A DNA stretch of 64,000 nt from Gemmobacter nectariphilus (GCA_020721445.1 DYMU01000004.1:1-64000); one strand, 5' to 3'; numbered from the stretch's first letter, positions 8,994-20,344 are shown. The notes: generated by a model from the letters alone, not told the origin. Translations and numbers: made by a program.

Positions 8994-9116
8994 TCAGACC
9001 AGCAGCATCGCCCCCAGGATCAGCATCATGGCCATTTCGCCCCAGGGCAGCGACGGCAGCAGTGCCGGCTTGGTCTGGCTGGCCTGTGGTGCAAGGGCGG
9101 GAAAGCGGTTGGGCAT
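8994..9116 (-). CDS. small predicted membrane peptide, 40 residues
   Basis: A short minus-strand frame of 40 residues. The first half is Pro/Gln-rich and polar (P-N-R-F-P-A-L-A-P-Q). From about residue 27 it is hydrophobic and Met-rich (G-E-M-A-M-M-L-I-L-G-A-M-L-L-V), enough for one membrane segment at the C-terminus. An AAAGG sequence about 12 bases upstream could serve as a ribosome site. It lies beyond the acnA terminator and convergent to ccmG. I do not recognise the family. Non-random composition, the start context and the lack of any overlapping gene favour a real gene, but it is short. Confidence 0.5.
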   Translation of the reverse strand: MPNRFPALAPQASQTKPALLPSLPWGEMAMMLILGAMLLV

Positions 9117-9185
9117 CGGTCTGGCCTTTCGGTATCACTGACCGCAAGCCTGCCACGCCGATGTGAACATGAACTTAACAAGAAC

Positions 9186-9217
9186 AAAAGGCCCGGAACC
9201 TGCGCTCCGGGCCTTTT
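9186..9217 (-). terminator. rho-independent terminator of acnA
   Basis: A perfect 12-bp stem, AAAAGGCCCGGA (9186-9197) with TCCGGGCCTTTT (9206-9217), and an 8-nt loop. It sits 21 bp beyond the acnA stop on the minus strand and has T residues on both strands. Confidence 0.88.
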
Positions 9218-9237
9218 GGTTACCTTGTGCCCAGTGG

Positions 9238-12006
<2,769 letters not shown>

Positions 12007-12082
12007 TGGGCGCCTCGTGCTGGATGGCTGGATCGGTGGCTATGGGGCGGGGTCGGGTGCGTTGCACCGCAGAGTCGAAAGC

Positions 12083-12101
12083 GTTGTATGCAGTTGTATG
12101 C
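12083..12101. promoter_or_regulatory. tandem GTTGTATGC repeats upstream of acnA
   Basis: Two copies of GTTGTATGC (12083-12091 and 12093-12101) are separated by one base, so their period is 10 bp, one helical turn. They lie about 77-95 bp ahead of acnA and about 150 bp ahead of the divergent DUF1223 gene. Phased direct repeats of this kind often bind a dimeric or tandem regulator. The regulator is unknown. Confidence 0.4.
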
Positions 12102-12248
12102 CAAAAATCCAGTCCCCTTTTGTGGTCGTTCCTGAAACCTTGCCACAAGGTGCAGAGGGTTGGATATGACATTTGCCTCGCAAAACCTTGATTGGCAGCG
12201 TGTGTTTGCGCTGTGTAGAAGCATTGAGCACATGAGGGGATACCAGAC

Positions 12249-12953
12249 GTGACGATGCGACAAATGGTCAGCGCCGCCTGTGGCCTGTGGATCGGTCTTG
12301 CCGGTGTGGTAGCGGCGCAGACCCGTCCCGTGGTCGTGGAATTGTACACCTCGCAGGGCTGTTCGTCCTGCCCGCCTGCCGATGACTTCATGGCAAAGCT
12401 CGCGCAACAACCCGATGTGATCGCCCTGTCGCTGCATGTCGATTACTGGGATTACATCGGTTGGCGCGATACTTTTGCCCAGCCGCAATACACCCAACGC
12501 CAGAAGGCCTATGCCAAGGCGGTGGGCAGCCGGATGATCTATACCCCGCAGATGATTGTCGCCGGCAATGACCGGATCGTGGGCAACGATCCGGCGCAGG
12601 TGGAAGACAGCATCCGCCGCCATCAGGCCACACCCAGTGCGGTGCGGCTGACCCTGACGCGCCATGGCGATATCCTGACCATCCGGGCCGAGGCCGACCC
12701 GCCGCTGACCGAAGCCGTTCGGGTGCAATTGGTGCGCTATATTCCGCAAGCCACGATCGAGATCGGGCGCGGCGAAAATCAGGGCCGCAATGTCACCTAT
12801 ACCAATATCGTCACCAGCTGGCAGGCGCTTGACGACTGGCCGGGCACCGCCCCGCTGGAGGTGCAGGCCGAGGTGAAGGGCGATGACCCGGTGGTGGTGA
12901 TCGTGCAATCGCAAGGCCCGGCCGAGGTTCTGGCGGCGGCGCAGGTGAAGTAA
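12249..12953 (+). CDS. DUF1223 exported thioredoxin-like protein
   Basis: A 234-residue protein with an N-terminal signal peptide (hydrophobic to about residue 23, cleavage after V-A-A). A thioredoxin-like fold carrying S-Q-G-C-S-S-C-P-P-A-D (Cys38 and Cys41) follows. Then comes the DUF1223 pattern H-V-D-Y-W-D-Y-I-G-W-R-D and Y-T-P-Q-M-I-V-A-G. It is probably a periplasmic or secreted redox-type protein of unknown substrate. The GTG at 12249 or the ATG at 12255 could be the start; both give the same mature protein. Confidence 0.87.
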   Translation: MTMRQMVSAACGLWIGLAGVVAAQTRPVVVELYTSQGCSSCPPADDFMAKLAQQPDVIALSLHVDYWDYIGWRDTFAQPQYTQRQKAYAKAVGSRMIYTPQMIVAGNDRIVGNDPAQVEDSIRRHQATPSAVRLTLTRHGDILTIRAEADPPLTEAVRVQLVRYIPQATIEIGRGENQGRNVTYTNIVTSWQALDDWPGTAPLEVQAEVKGDDPVVVIVQSQGPAEVLAAAQVK

Positions 12954-12956
12954 CGC

Positions 12957-13838
12957 TCAGGGTTTCCAGCGCCGATGCACCCACAGCCATTGCTCGGGGT
13001 GCTGGCGCACAATGCTTTCCAGAGAATCGTTCAGGGCCTGGGTCATGGTGGCGGCATCGCCCACGGGCACGGGCGCGTCGATCACGATGCGGAACGACAG
13101 GCCATCGGGCTGGCGGATCGCATAGCTGGGGATCAGCGGGGCATCGTATTTCAGCGCCATTTCCGCCGCCGACAGCGCAGTCAGCGCCGGCTGGCCAAAG
13201 AACGAAAGCGCTTGGCCCGAGATCATGCGCTGATCGGGCAGGATGAACAGCATCCCGCCATTGCGCAGATGCCGCAACATCCGCCCCATGCCGGCGCGAC
13301 CGCGTTCAAACAGCGGATTGACCATGGTGCCGATGGCGCGAACATAATGCTCGTTGAAATAGGGGTTGGCCATCTGACGGTAAAGCGCGCCCAAGGGAAA
13401 GCCGCGCGCCTTCATCGCTGCCGTGACGGCGGCGTAATTGCCGAAATGCCCGGTTGCAATCACCACCGGGCGGCCCTCGGCCCTGGCCTGTTCCAGCACG
13501 GCAAGACCGGGGCCTTCCAGCGGATGGCGGGTCGCTTCGGCAATGAAGGCGGCATCCGAATACATCTCGATCAGCGAGCGGCCGATGTTGTCGGGCACGG
13601 CGCGGACCATGCGGTCCACCTCGGCCTGCGGCAGATCAGGCTGGGTCAGGGCCAGATTGGCGCGGATACGCCGGGGCCAACCTGCCAGGGGTGCCAGCAC
13701 ACGCGCCACCACCCAACCACACAGCGGCACGCGCCAACGGTAGGGCAGGGCCAAAAGCAGCCACAGCACCGCGCGAATGACCCGGTCGGTCAGCCATTGC
13801 GCCGATGTGCCGGTGATCTTGGGGGATGTCTCGCTCAT
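12957..13838 (-). CDS. lysophospholipid/lipid A lauroyl-type acyltransferase
   Basis: A 293-residue member of the LpxL/HtrB family, which adds secondary acyl chains to lipid A at the inner membrane. One N-terminal membrane anchor (about 20-50) precedes the catalytic block G-H-F-G-N-Y. The C-terminus ends W-V-H-R-R-W-K-P, as in family members. The family's HX4E/D dyad is not intact: the position five after the histidine is Ala. Whether it is active is therefore open. The start overlaps the EamA stop by four bases, so the two genes are coupled. Confidence 0.85.
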   Translation of the reverse strand: MSETSPKITGTSAQWLTDRVIRAVLWLLLALPYRWRVPLCGWVVARVLAPLAGWPRRIRANLALTQPDLPQAEVDRMVRAVPDNIGRSLIEMYSDAAFIAEATRHPLEGPGLAVLEQARAEGRPVVIATGHFGNYAAVTAAMKARGFPLGALYRQMANPYFNEHYVRAIGTMVNPLFERGRAGMGRMLRHLRNGGMLFILPDQRMISGQALSFFGQPALTALSAAEMALKYDAPLIPSYAIRQPDGLSFRIVIDAPVPVGDAATMTQALNDSLESIVRQHPEQWLWVHRRWKP

Positions 13839-14722
13839 GCGTCCTGTGGGGGCGGGCGGTTGGCTTGGGTTTCGCGGTGCCAGACATAAAGTCCCGCGCC
13901 CACGATCACAAGCGCGCCGATGACGGTGGCCAGATCGGGCACCTCATCATACAGCACAAAGCCCCAGAACGTGGCAAACAGCAGGCCGGCATAGGCAAAG
14001 GGGGCCACACTGCCCGCCTCGGCCAGGGTGAAGGCGCGGATCAGGAACAGTTGCGCCACCGTGCCAAGTGCTGCGATCAGCGCGAACTGCCACAGATCGG
14101 CGGTGGCCACCGGTTGCCAGACCCAAGGCAGCGTCAGACTGGTGGCCAGCGTGCCGGTCAGCGCGGCCAGGATCATCGGGGTCCAGGCGCTTTCCATCGG
14201 GCCAAGGCGGCGGGTTAGCAGCACGTTGATGGTGTAAAACCCCGCCGATGCCAGCGGCAGCAGCGCCGCAGGTGAAAACACCGACAGGCCGGGGCGGATG
14301 ATGATCAGCGCGCCGATCATCGCCGCCACCACCCCGGCAATCCGCCGCGGCCCCAGTTTTTCGCCCAGAAACAGCGCAGCGCCCAGCGTGATAAGGATCG
14401 GGTTCAGATCGGCCAAAGCCGTCGCCTCGGCCAGACCGATAAACGGCAAGGCGGTGAAAAAGCATACGATCGCGCCCAACTGGCACAGCGACCGGATCAG
14501 ATGCAACAGCGGCCAGCGGGTCCGCAGCATGCCGGGCAAGCGCGGTCCCAGCACCAGCCCGACCAGCAGCAACTGCCCGGCAAAGCGCGCCCAGACCACC
14601 TGCGGCACCGGATAGCGCGTCAGCAACCCCTTGGCCGCCGCATCCATGGCGGCAAAACAGAAGATGGCCAGCAGCATCAGCCCGATGCCGCTTTTGGTGT
14701 CTTGTCGGCTGGGCAGGGGCAT
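13835..14722 (-). CDS. EamA/DMT family transporter
   Basis: A 295-residue inner-membrane protein with ten hydrophobic segments arranged as two EamA repeats, typical of drug/metabolite exporters. The first repeat starts at about residue 10 (G-I-G-L-M-L-L-A-I-F-C-F-A-A-M-D-A-A-A-K). The substrate cannot be deduced. The ATG at 14722 is preferred over an in-frame GTG at 14731 because AAAGGA lies 10 bases upstream of the ATG and abuts the GTG. It is translationally coupled to the acyltransferase downstream. Confidence 0.88.
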   Translation of the reverse strand: MPLPSRQDTKSGIGLMLLAIFCFAAMDAAAKGLLTRYPVPQVVWARFAGQLLLVGLVLGPRLPGMLRTRWPLLHLIRSLCQLGAIVCFFTALPFIGLAEATALADLNPILITLGAALFLGEKLGPRRIAGVVAAMIGALIIIRPGLSVFSPAALLPLASAGFYTINVLLTRRLGPMESAWTPMILAALTGTLATSLTLPWVWQPVATADLWQFALIAALGTVAQLFLIRAFTLAEAGSVAPFAYAGLLFATFWGFVLYDEVPDLATVIGALVIVGAGLYVWHRETQANRPPPQDA

Positions 14723-14784
14723 GATGGGCACGTCCTTTGGCCCGGACGCTAGCCTTTGGCGCGGGTTGCCACAAGGGCAGGGGT

Positions 14785-15867
14785 CTAATCCTGATCGCGG
14801 TTCAACACGATTTCACCGGCACCTTCAAGCTGGCGGATGGTGGCAACGACCGCCGACATCGCCGCCTCGGCGTCCTTTTCCTTGACCGTCCCGCGCTCGG
14901 CCATCTCTTCCCGCACGGATTGCGCCAGACGTTGTGACATGTTGTCAAGGAAGAACGTCACCACCTCGGCCAGTTGCGGCTGGGTCTGGGCGGCGGTGAA
15001 GGCGGTCACCAGAACCGGGGCTTCGACCATGCGGACGATCTTTGGCACATCGCGTGGCAGAATCCGGGCCGGGATATGGGCAAAGGTAAAGATCGCCCGG
15101 CGCACCTGCTCGGCAAAATCGGCGTCTTCGGCATCCAGCCCTTGCAACACATCATCGCGCGTGGCCGAGGTCGAGACGTTCAGGATTGCGCCCACCCGTT
15201 CCACCGGCCCTGCATCAAAGGCCCGCGCCGGCTGCGCGTCCAGTTGCGACAAAAGCGAAAAGCCGATGCGGCGCACGGTATCGGGATCCACATTGCCGGT
15301 CATCGACACCGCATAGGCCACCTTGCGGGCCTTGTCGCCGGGCAGTTTGCCCAGCAGTTCGGCCGCCTTGGGCACGGGCAGTTTTGAAAGCATCACGGCG
15401 GCCACCTCAACACTCTCGGCCTCCAGCACCGGCAAGATCCGGTCTGAGGGCAGCGAGGTCAGCCGGTCCCACGGGTCGGCCTTGCCCGAAGCCCCCGCCA
15501 GACGCCGCAACCGGCTGGCGGCGGTAGGGCTGATATGGCCATCCATCATGGTCAGGGCAGCGTCGATGCCGCCGGGAAACGACAGGCCAACCTCTTCAAG
15601 CTCATTCAAGAATTCTTCGATCACGGCTGACAACGTCGTGCGATCAACCAGCCGCATCTGGCCCATCTGTTCGGTCAGGGACGCCTGCATGTGTTCGGGC
15701 AGCGCCGCCACCGGCACCGAAGCCCCTTCCGCCAGCATCAGCCGAACGATGATGGCGGCCTTTTCGCGCGGTGTGGGATCGCGTCTTTCGCCTGACCGAC
15801 CCCCAAAAGAAATGGCGCGCGGCACCGGTGTGATGCGCGCCAAAGCCTGTCCAAACTGATCTGCCAT
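14785..15867 (-). CDS. fliG: flagellar motor switch protein FliG
   Basis: A 360-residue FliG-type protein. N-terminal FliG_N-like helices, a middle domain (about 130-230) and the C-terminal domain ending in F-F-L-D-N-M-S-Q-R and A-E-R-G are visible. FliG sits on the MS ring and couples stator torque to rotation. No other flagellar gene lies nearby, so it is an orphan locus. The motifs and torque-helix region are divergent from E. coli FliG. A CtrA-like box lies 56-70 bp ahead of the start. Confidence 0.82.
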   Translation of the reverse strand: MADQFGQALARITPVPRAISFGGRSGERRDPTPREKAAIIVRLMLAEGASVPVAALPEHMQASLTEQMGQMRLVDRTTLSAVIEEFLNELEEVGLSFPGGIDAALTMMDGHISPTAASRLRRLAGASGKADPWDRLTSLPSDRILPVLEAESVEVAAVMLSKLPVPKAAELLGKLPGDKARKVAYAVSMTGNVDPDTVRRIGFSLLSQLDAQPARAFDAGPVERVGAILNVSTSATRDDVLQGLDAEDADFAEQVRRAIFTFAHIPARILPRDVPKIVRMVEAPVLVTAFTAAQTQPQLAEVVTFFLDNMSQRLAQSVREEMAERGTVKEKDAEAAMSAVVATIRQLEGAGEIVLNRDQD

Positions 15868-15922
15868 GCTGTTGCCCCGTTCTGGTCATTCCCGGCCATG
15901 GCGGAACAATGTCAGCATCCGG

Positions 15923-15937
15923 TTAACGCGCCCTTAC
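15923..15937. promoter_or_regulatory. CtrA-like box upstream of fliG
   Basis: TTAA-CGCGCCC-TTAC matches the CtrA consensus TTAA-N7-TTAA at seven of eight fixed positions. It lies 56-70 bp upstream of the minus-strand fliG start. CtrA controls flagellar genes in Rhodobacter relatives. Confidence 0.4.
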
Positions 15938-15957
15938 GACGCGCCAGACCCGGAGGC

Positions 15958-16119
15958 TCAGGTGGTGGGCGTCAGAATGCACTGGCCCTTGGCCGCATCC
16001 CAGACCATGCCTTCCTTGCAGGTCGAGGCGGTGATTTCCTTGTGGTCCTGGCACATGGCCATCGACACGGTCGGCAGCAGCACAAGCGCAATGACGGCGG
16101 CGGTGATCTTGGTCTTCAT
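15958..16119 (-). CDS. small exported Cys-containing protein
   Basis: A 53-residue protein with a clear signal peptide (M-K-T-K-I-T-A-A-V-I-A-L-V-L-L-P-T-V-S-M-A). The short mature part has three cysteines, in M-C-Q-D, S-T-C-K-E-G and G-Q-C-I. The pattern resembles small secreted proteins of Rhodobacteraceae. The start at 16119 has an AAAGGA ribosome site. It sits between fliG and purB on the same strand. Function is unknown. Confidence 0.7.
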   Translation of the reverse strand: MKTKITAAVIALVLLPTVSMAMCQDHKEITASTCKEGMVWDAAKGQCILTPTT

Positions 16120-16376
16120 CGGTCGTCCTTTCACAGGGTTGTCTGGGGTCGCGTTTGTGGCAAGGGCTTGGTTCTGGTCCCAACAGGCGGTGGGCCTCGC
16201 AGTTCTGGCCTTGCCGCGCTGTTGAAACCTGTCATTCAGGTCTCGAAAGTAAGGCAGTTGGACATCGGGCGCGCCACCCGCCGCCAAAGCCAGCCGCACC
16301 TATAAGCCTAGCACGGTTTTTGCCGCGTCAAGCAGACAGATCGCCCACCCTCCGCAAAGGCGGCATCACGCTTTTG

Positions 16377-17681
16377 TTATTCGCTGAAAACGCGGGCGAA
16401 AATCGTGTCGACATGCTTGGTGTGATAGCCAAGGTCAAACTTCTCTTCGATCTGCGCCGGGGTCAGGGCGGCCAGCACATCCGGATCCTTCAGCAATTCG
16501 GTCTTGAAATCAGCGCCTTGTTCCCAGACCTTCATGGCGTTTCGCTGCACCAGACGATAGCTGTCTTCGCGTGACACCCCGGCTTGGGTCAGCGCCAGCA
16601 GCACCCGCTGGCTCATCACCAGACCGCGGAACTGGTTCATGTTGCGCAGCATGTTTTCCGGGTAAACCACCAGTTTTTCAATGACTCCGGCCAGACGGTG
16701 CAGCGCGAAATCCAGCGTGATGGTGGTGTCGGGGCCAATTGCGCGCTCGACCGACGAATGGCTGATGTCACGCTCGTGCCACAGCGCCACGTTCTCCAGC
16801 GCCGGCACCACCGCCATCCGCACCAGCCGGGCAAGGCCGGTCAGGTTTTCTGTCAAGACCGGGTTGCGCTTGTGCGGCATGGCGGAACTGCCCTTCTGGC
16901 CGGGGCTGAAATACTCTTCCGCCTCCAGCACCTCGGTGCGCTGCATGTGGCGGATCTCGATGGCGATGTTCTCGATGCTGCTGGCGATCACCCCCAGCGT
17001 GGCAAAATACATCGCATGCCGGTCGCGCGGGATGACCTGGGTCGAAATCGGCTCGGGCTCCAGCCCCAGTTGCGCGCAGACATGCGCCTCGACGCTGGGG
17101 TCGATGTTGGCGAAGGTGCCGACCGCGCCCGAAATCGCCCCCGTCGCCACCTCGGCCCGCGCCGCCACAAGCCGCGCCCGGCCACGCTTCATTTCGGCAT
17201 AAAACCGCGCGAAAGTCAGGCCCATGGTGGTCGGCTCGGCATGAATGCCATGGCTGCGGCCGATCCGCACGGTATCCTTGTGCTCATGGGCGCGGGCCTT
17301 CAGCGCCGCCAGCACCCGGTCCATCCCGGCCAAGAGCAGGTCGGTGGCGCGCACCAGTTGCACGTTCAGCGTGGTGTCCAGCACGTCGGAACTGGTCATG
17401 CCCTGATGCACAAAGCGCGCCGCATCGGCGCCCACGATTTCGGACAGATGGGTCAGGAAGGCGATCACATCATGCTTGGTCACGGCCTCGATCTCGTCGA
17501 TCCGGGCCACGTCGAAGGTCACGTCGCGGGCCTTCCAGACCGCTTCGGCATTGGCCTTCGGGATCACGCCGATTGCCGCCATCGCATCGCAGGCATGCGC
17601 CTCGATCTCGAACCAGATCTTGAACTTGGCTTCGGGCGACCACAGGGCGACCATTTCGGGGCGGGAATAGCGCGGGATCAT
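16377..17681 (-). CDS. purB: adenylosuccinate lyase
   Basis: A 434-residue enzyme of purine synthesis that splits SAICAR and adenylosuccinate with release of fumarate. The fumarase-superfamily signature G-S-S-A-M-P-H-K-R-N-P is near residue 260. Another motif, T-S-S-D-V-L-D-T, is near 85-95, and a catalytic His lies in G-R-S-H-G. Length is normal. A strong GGAGG site lies 5 bases ahead of the ATG at 17681, so that start is preferred over one five codons earlier. Confidence 0.96.
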   Translation of the reverse strand: MIPRYSRPEMVALWSPEAKFKIWFEIEAHACDAMAAIGVIPKANAEAVWKARDVTFDVARIDEIEAVTKHDVIAFLTHLSEIVGADAARFVHQGMTSSDVLDTTLNVQLVRATDLLLAGMDRVLAALKARAHEHKDTVRIGRSHGIHAEPTTMGLTFARFYAEMKRGRARLVAARAEVATGAISGAVGTFANIDPSVEAHVCAQLGLEPEPISTQVIPRDRHAMYFATLGVIASSIENIAIEIRHMQRTEVLEAEEYFSPGQKGSSAMPHKRNPVLTENLTGLARLVRMAVVPALENVALWHERDISHSSVERAIGPDTTITLDFALHRLAGVIEKLVVYPENMLRNMNQFRGLVMSQRVLLALTQAGVSREDSYRLVQRNAMKVWEQGADFKTELLKDPDVLAALTPAQIEEKFDLGYHTKHVDTIFARVFSE

Positions 17682-17745
17682 CAAGGCCTCCATCACATGC
17701 GATTTGCCGTTGCCTTAGCGGCAGGGCCGCCGGCTGGCAAGCCGC

Positions 17746-18189
17746 TCACAGCCGCAGGCGATAGCGGATATGGCCGTCCTCTTGCGCAAAGCTGTCATAA
17801 AGCCGCCGCGCGCTTTCGTTGCCACGGTCGGTGTGCCAGTACAGCCGATGCCAGCCCGCCGCGCGTCCCAGCGCCATCAGGTCTTCGATCAGCGCCCGGC
17901 CCACACCTTGCCCCCGCACCCCGGGGTCCACGAACAGGTCTTCCAGATAGACATCCTCGCCTAGCACCCAGGTCGAGCAATGCGCATGGTGAATGGCAAA
18001 GCCAAGCGCGCGGTCGCCGTCAAACGCCATCCGGCAGGTCATCGGATGGTGGGGGTCAAGGATGCGCGCCCAGGTTGCTGCCGTGATCTCGGGCGCAAGA
18101 TTGAGCTTGTAGAACGCCAGATAGGCCGCCCACAGCCGCCGCCACGCCGCCTCGTCATCCGCCTCTGCATCGCGCAGCACCAGACTCAT
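17746..18189 (-). CDS. GNAT family N-acetyltransferase
   Basis: A 147-residue acetyl-CoA-dependent transferase. The acetyl-CoA pyrophosphate loop V-R-G-Q-G-V-G-R-A-L is clear, preceded by the beta strand V-Y-L-E-D-L-F-V-D-P. The substrate is unknown. A GGAAGGAG ribosome site precedes the ATG; it directly follows a palindromic repeat, so the repeat sits immediately at the 5' end of the message. Confidence 0.9.
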   Translation of the reverse strand: MSLVLRDAEADDEAAWRRLWAAYLAFYKLNLAPEITAATWARILDPHHPMTCRMAFDGDRALGFAIHHAHCSTWVLGEDVYLEDLFVDPGVRGQGVGRALIEDLMALGRAAGWHRLYWHTDRGNESARRLYDSFAQEDGHIRYRLRL

Positions 18190-18195
18190 GCTCCT

Positions 18196-18247
18196 TCCTC
18201 TTGGCCAAAATACCCTCGGGGGGTCCGGGGGGCAGACAGCCCCCCGG
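18196..18247 (-). repeat. GC-rich palindromic intergenic repeat, copy B
   Basis: Reading on the minus strand, this element has the same order as copy A at 3257-3305: GGGGGGCTGTCTGCCCCCC, then a GGACCCCCCGAGGGTATTTT-like segment, then CCAAGAGGA. It differs by single-base expansions in the G and C runs. It ends at the GNAT ribosome binding site. Confidence 0.75.
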
Positions 18248-18268
18248 CCTTTCCGGCAAAGCCACGCA

Positions 18269-19639
18269 TCAGGTCAGCCGGGCCAGAATGCGCGCCCAGG
18301 ACCGGATGCCCTTGTGAAAACATTCCAGATCATACTTCTCATTCGGACTGTGGATCTGGTCATCGTCGCGGCCAAAGCCGATCAGCATGGCGTCCATCCC
18401 CAGATAGGTCTTGAAATACCCGGCAATCGGGATCGACCCGCCGCAACCGACAAAGGCGGCCGGCTTGCCCCATTCGTCCGACAGCGCCCGGCGCGCGGCG
18501 TCAAAGGCCGGGGCCTCGACCGACATCACCCCGGCGGGGGAATTGCCATGGCCGTGGAACGTCACCGTGCAATCGGCGGGCAGTTGCGCCTGCACCCAGC
18601 CGCGGAAATGGCCGCGCAGCACATCGTGGTCTTGTCCTGCCACCAGACGGAACGACACCTTGGCATGGGCCTGCGATGGCAGCACGGTCTTGAAGCCGTC
18701 GCCGGTGTAGCCGCCCCAGATGCCGTTGACCTCGGCCGTCGGGCGCGACCACAGCATTTCCAGCGGCGTGCGGTCGGCCTCGCCCGCGGGCACCGACAGG
18801 CCCACGTCGCCCAGAAACTTGGCGTGGTCAAAGGCCAGCGCCTGCCATTGCGCCCGAATAGTGTCGGGCAGTTCCTGCACACCATCATAGAAATGCGGCA
18901 CCATGACCCGACCCTGATCGTCGTGCAGCCCGGCAAGGATGCGGGTCAGCACCCGGATCGGGTTGATCGCGGCCCCGCCATAGCTGCCGGAATGCAGGTC
19001 CTTGTCGGGGCCCTGGATCGTCAGCTCTTCGCCCAGCAGTCCGCGCAGCATGGTCACGATGGCGGGGGTGTCGTCCTCAAACAGGCCAGTGTCGCAGATC
19101 AGCGCAAGATCGGCGTGCAATTCGGCGGCGTTGTCCTTCATGAAGGGAATCAGGCTTGGGGAACCGGATTCCTCTTCGCCCTCGAAAAAGATCGTCAGGC
19201 GGCCGGGCAAGCTGCCATGCACCGCTTTCCAGGCGCGGCAGGCCTCAAGAAAGGTCATCAGCTGGCCCTTGTCATCCGACGCGCCGCGGGCGCGGATCAC
19301 CCGGCCTTTGCTTGTGTCCTGCACCTGCGGGTCGAACGGGTCGCGGTCCCACAGCACCAGCGGATCGACCGGCTGCACGTCGTAATGGCCATAGAACAGC
19401 AGGTGTTTGTCGCCGGTGCCGCCATGCGCCACCACCATCGGATGCCCCGGTGTCGGGCGGGCCGAGGCGTCAAACCCCAGCGCCGTCAACTCGGTCAAAA
19501 GCCAGTCGGCGGCGCGGGCACAATCGGCGGCAAAGGCCGGATCGGTCGAGATCGACGGGATGCGCAGCAGGTCCAGCAGCCGGTCAAGGGCTTGCGGCAG
19601 ATCGGCATCAATGCGGGCAAGGACAGCGTCCAAAGACAT
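18269..19639 (-). CDS. M20 family dipeptidase/peptidase
   Basis: A 456-residue metallopeptidase of the M20 (carnosinase-like) family. The metal ligands are in G-H-Y-D-V-Q-P-V-D and A-R-G-A-S-D-D-K-G-Q, the catalytic E-E in E-G-E-E-E-S-G-S, and a terminal ligand in I-H-S-P-N-E-K-Y. It should hydrolyse dipeptides or aminoacyl compounds in the cytoplasm. The ATG at 19639 has GGAAGA upstream. The next gene is on the other strand, so it is likely monocistronic. Confidence 0.9.
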   Translation of the reverse strand: MSLDAVLARIDADLPQALDRLLDLLRIPSISTDPAFAADCARAADWLLTELTALGFDASARPTPGHPMVVAHGGTGDKHLLFYGHYDVQPVDPLVLWDRDPFDPQVQDTSKGRVIRARGASDDKGQLMTFLEACRAWKAVHGSLPGRLTIFFEGEEESGSPSLIPFMKDNAAELHADLALICDTGLFEDDTPAIVTMLRGLLGEELTIQGPDKDLHSGSYGGAAINPIRVLTRILAGLHDDQGRVMVPHFYDGVQELPDTIRAQWQALAFDHAKFLGDVGLSVPAGEADRTPLEMLWSRPTAEVNGIWGGYTGDGFKTVLPSQAHAKVSFRLVAGQDHDVLRGHFRGWVQAQLPADCTVTFHGHGNSPAGVMSVEAPAFDAARRALSDEWGKPAAFVGCGGSIPIAGYFKTYLGMDAMLIGFGRDDDQIHSPNEKYDLECFHKGIRSWARILARLT

Positions 19640-19761
19640 GGGGATCTTCCGTTTCTCTTGGGATTGTGAAGCTGATCCCGACCGTAACAGGAAGCAAGCC
19701 ACTGTCCAGTGGCCGGATTTTGCGCTAAATCCGCGCGGGTAACCGGTGATGGGGCAACACG

Positions 19762-20196
19762 ATGCGAACCACGACAGCGGCTTTGGTGATGACGACAGCT
19801 TTGGCCTGCACGATGACGGGCGCGCCGTTCGGCGCGACGCGGGCCGTGTGGGCGGAGCCGTCGGTTCCGATGGAAACCGCGATCAATGGCGCGGCGACGG
19901 TAACCCTGTATCTGCACCCGTTCCTGACCGGGGCAGAGCTGGCCACCTTGCGGCTGGTCGCCACCGACGCGCAGGCCCTGTCGCTGTTTGTGCCCAGCGG
20001 CACGGGGCATGCGGCCTTGGCAGTATCCCCGCGCGAGGGCTTTGTGCGCGATGGCGCCTTGGTTGCGTCCGCCGTGGCCATCGGCGGTTTGCCGGACGCC
20101 ACGTCGGCCCGCACCGCCGCGCTTGCCGCCTGTGACACGGCGCGCCGTGCCAAGGCCGCCTGTGTCGTGGTGCTGGAGGTTGCGCCTGCGCCCTGA
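19762..20196 (+). CDS. hypothetical exported protein upstream of hemA
   Basis: A 144-residue protein with a hydrophobic, Thr/Ala-rich N-terminus that looks like a long signal peptide ending near residue 30 (V-W-A). The mature part is Ala-rich with two nearby cysteines late in the protein (A-A-C-D-T-A and A-A-C-V-V-V). I do not recognise a domain. A good start and signal support expression. It lies 254 bp ahead of hemA. Confidence 0.65.
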   Translation: MRTTTAALVMTTALACTMTGAPFGATRAVWAEPSVPMETAINGAATVTLYLHPFLTGAELATLRLVATDAQALSLFVPSGTGHAALAVSPREGFVRDGALVASAVAIGGLPDATSARTAALAACDTARRAKAACVVVLEVAPAP

Positions 20197-20344
20197 GCCG
20201 CTGCCGCCTGCGACGATATCGGAAAAGGCGCGGCCCGCACCAAGGATACCCGGGCAGGCCCTTGGAAAATCATCGCTTTGTCATCGCAGCGCCATACAGA
20301 TGTCATGGGGGTGGCAAAATGACCCCTTCCCAGCACATATTTTC

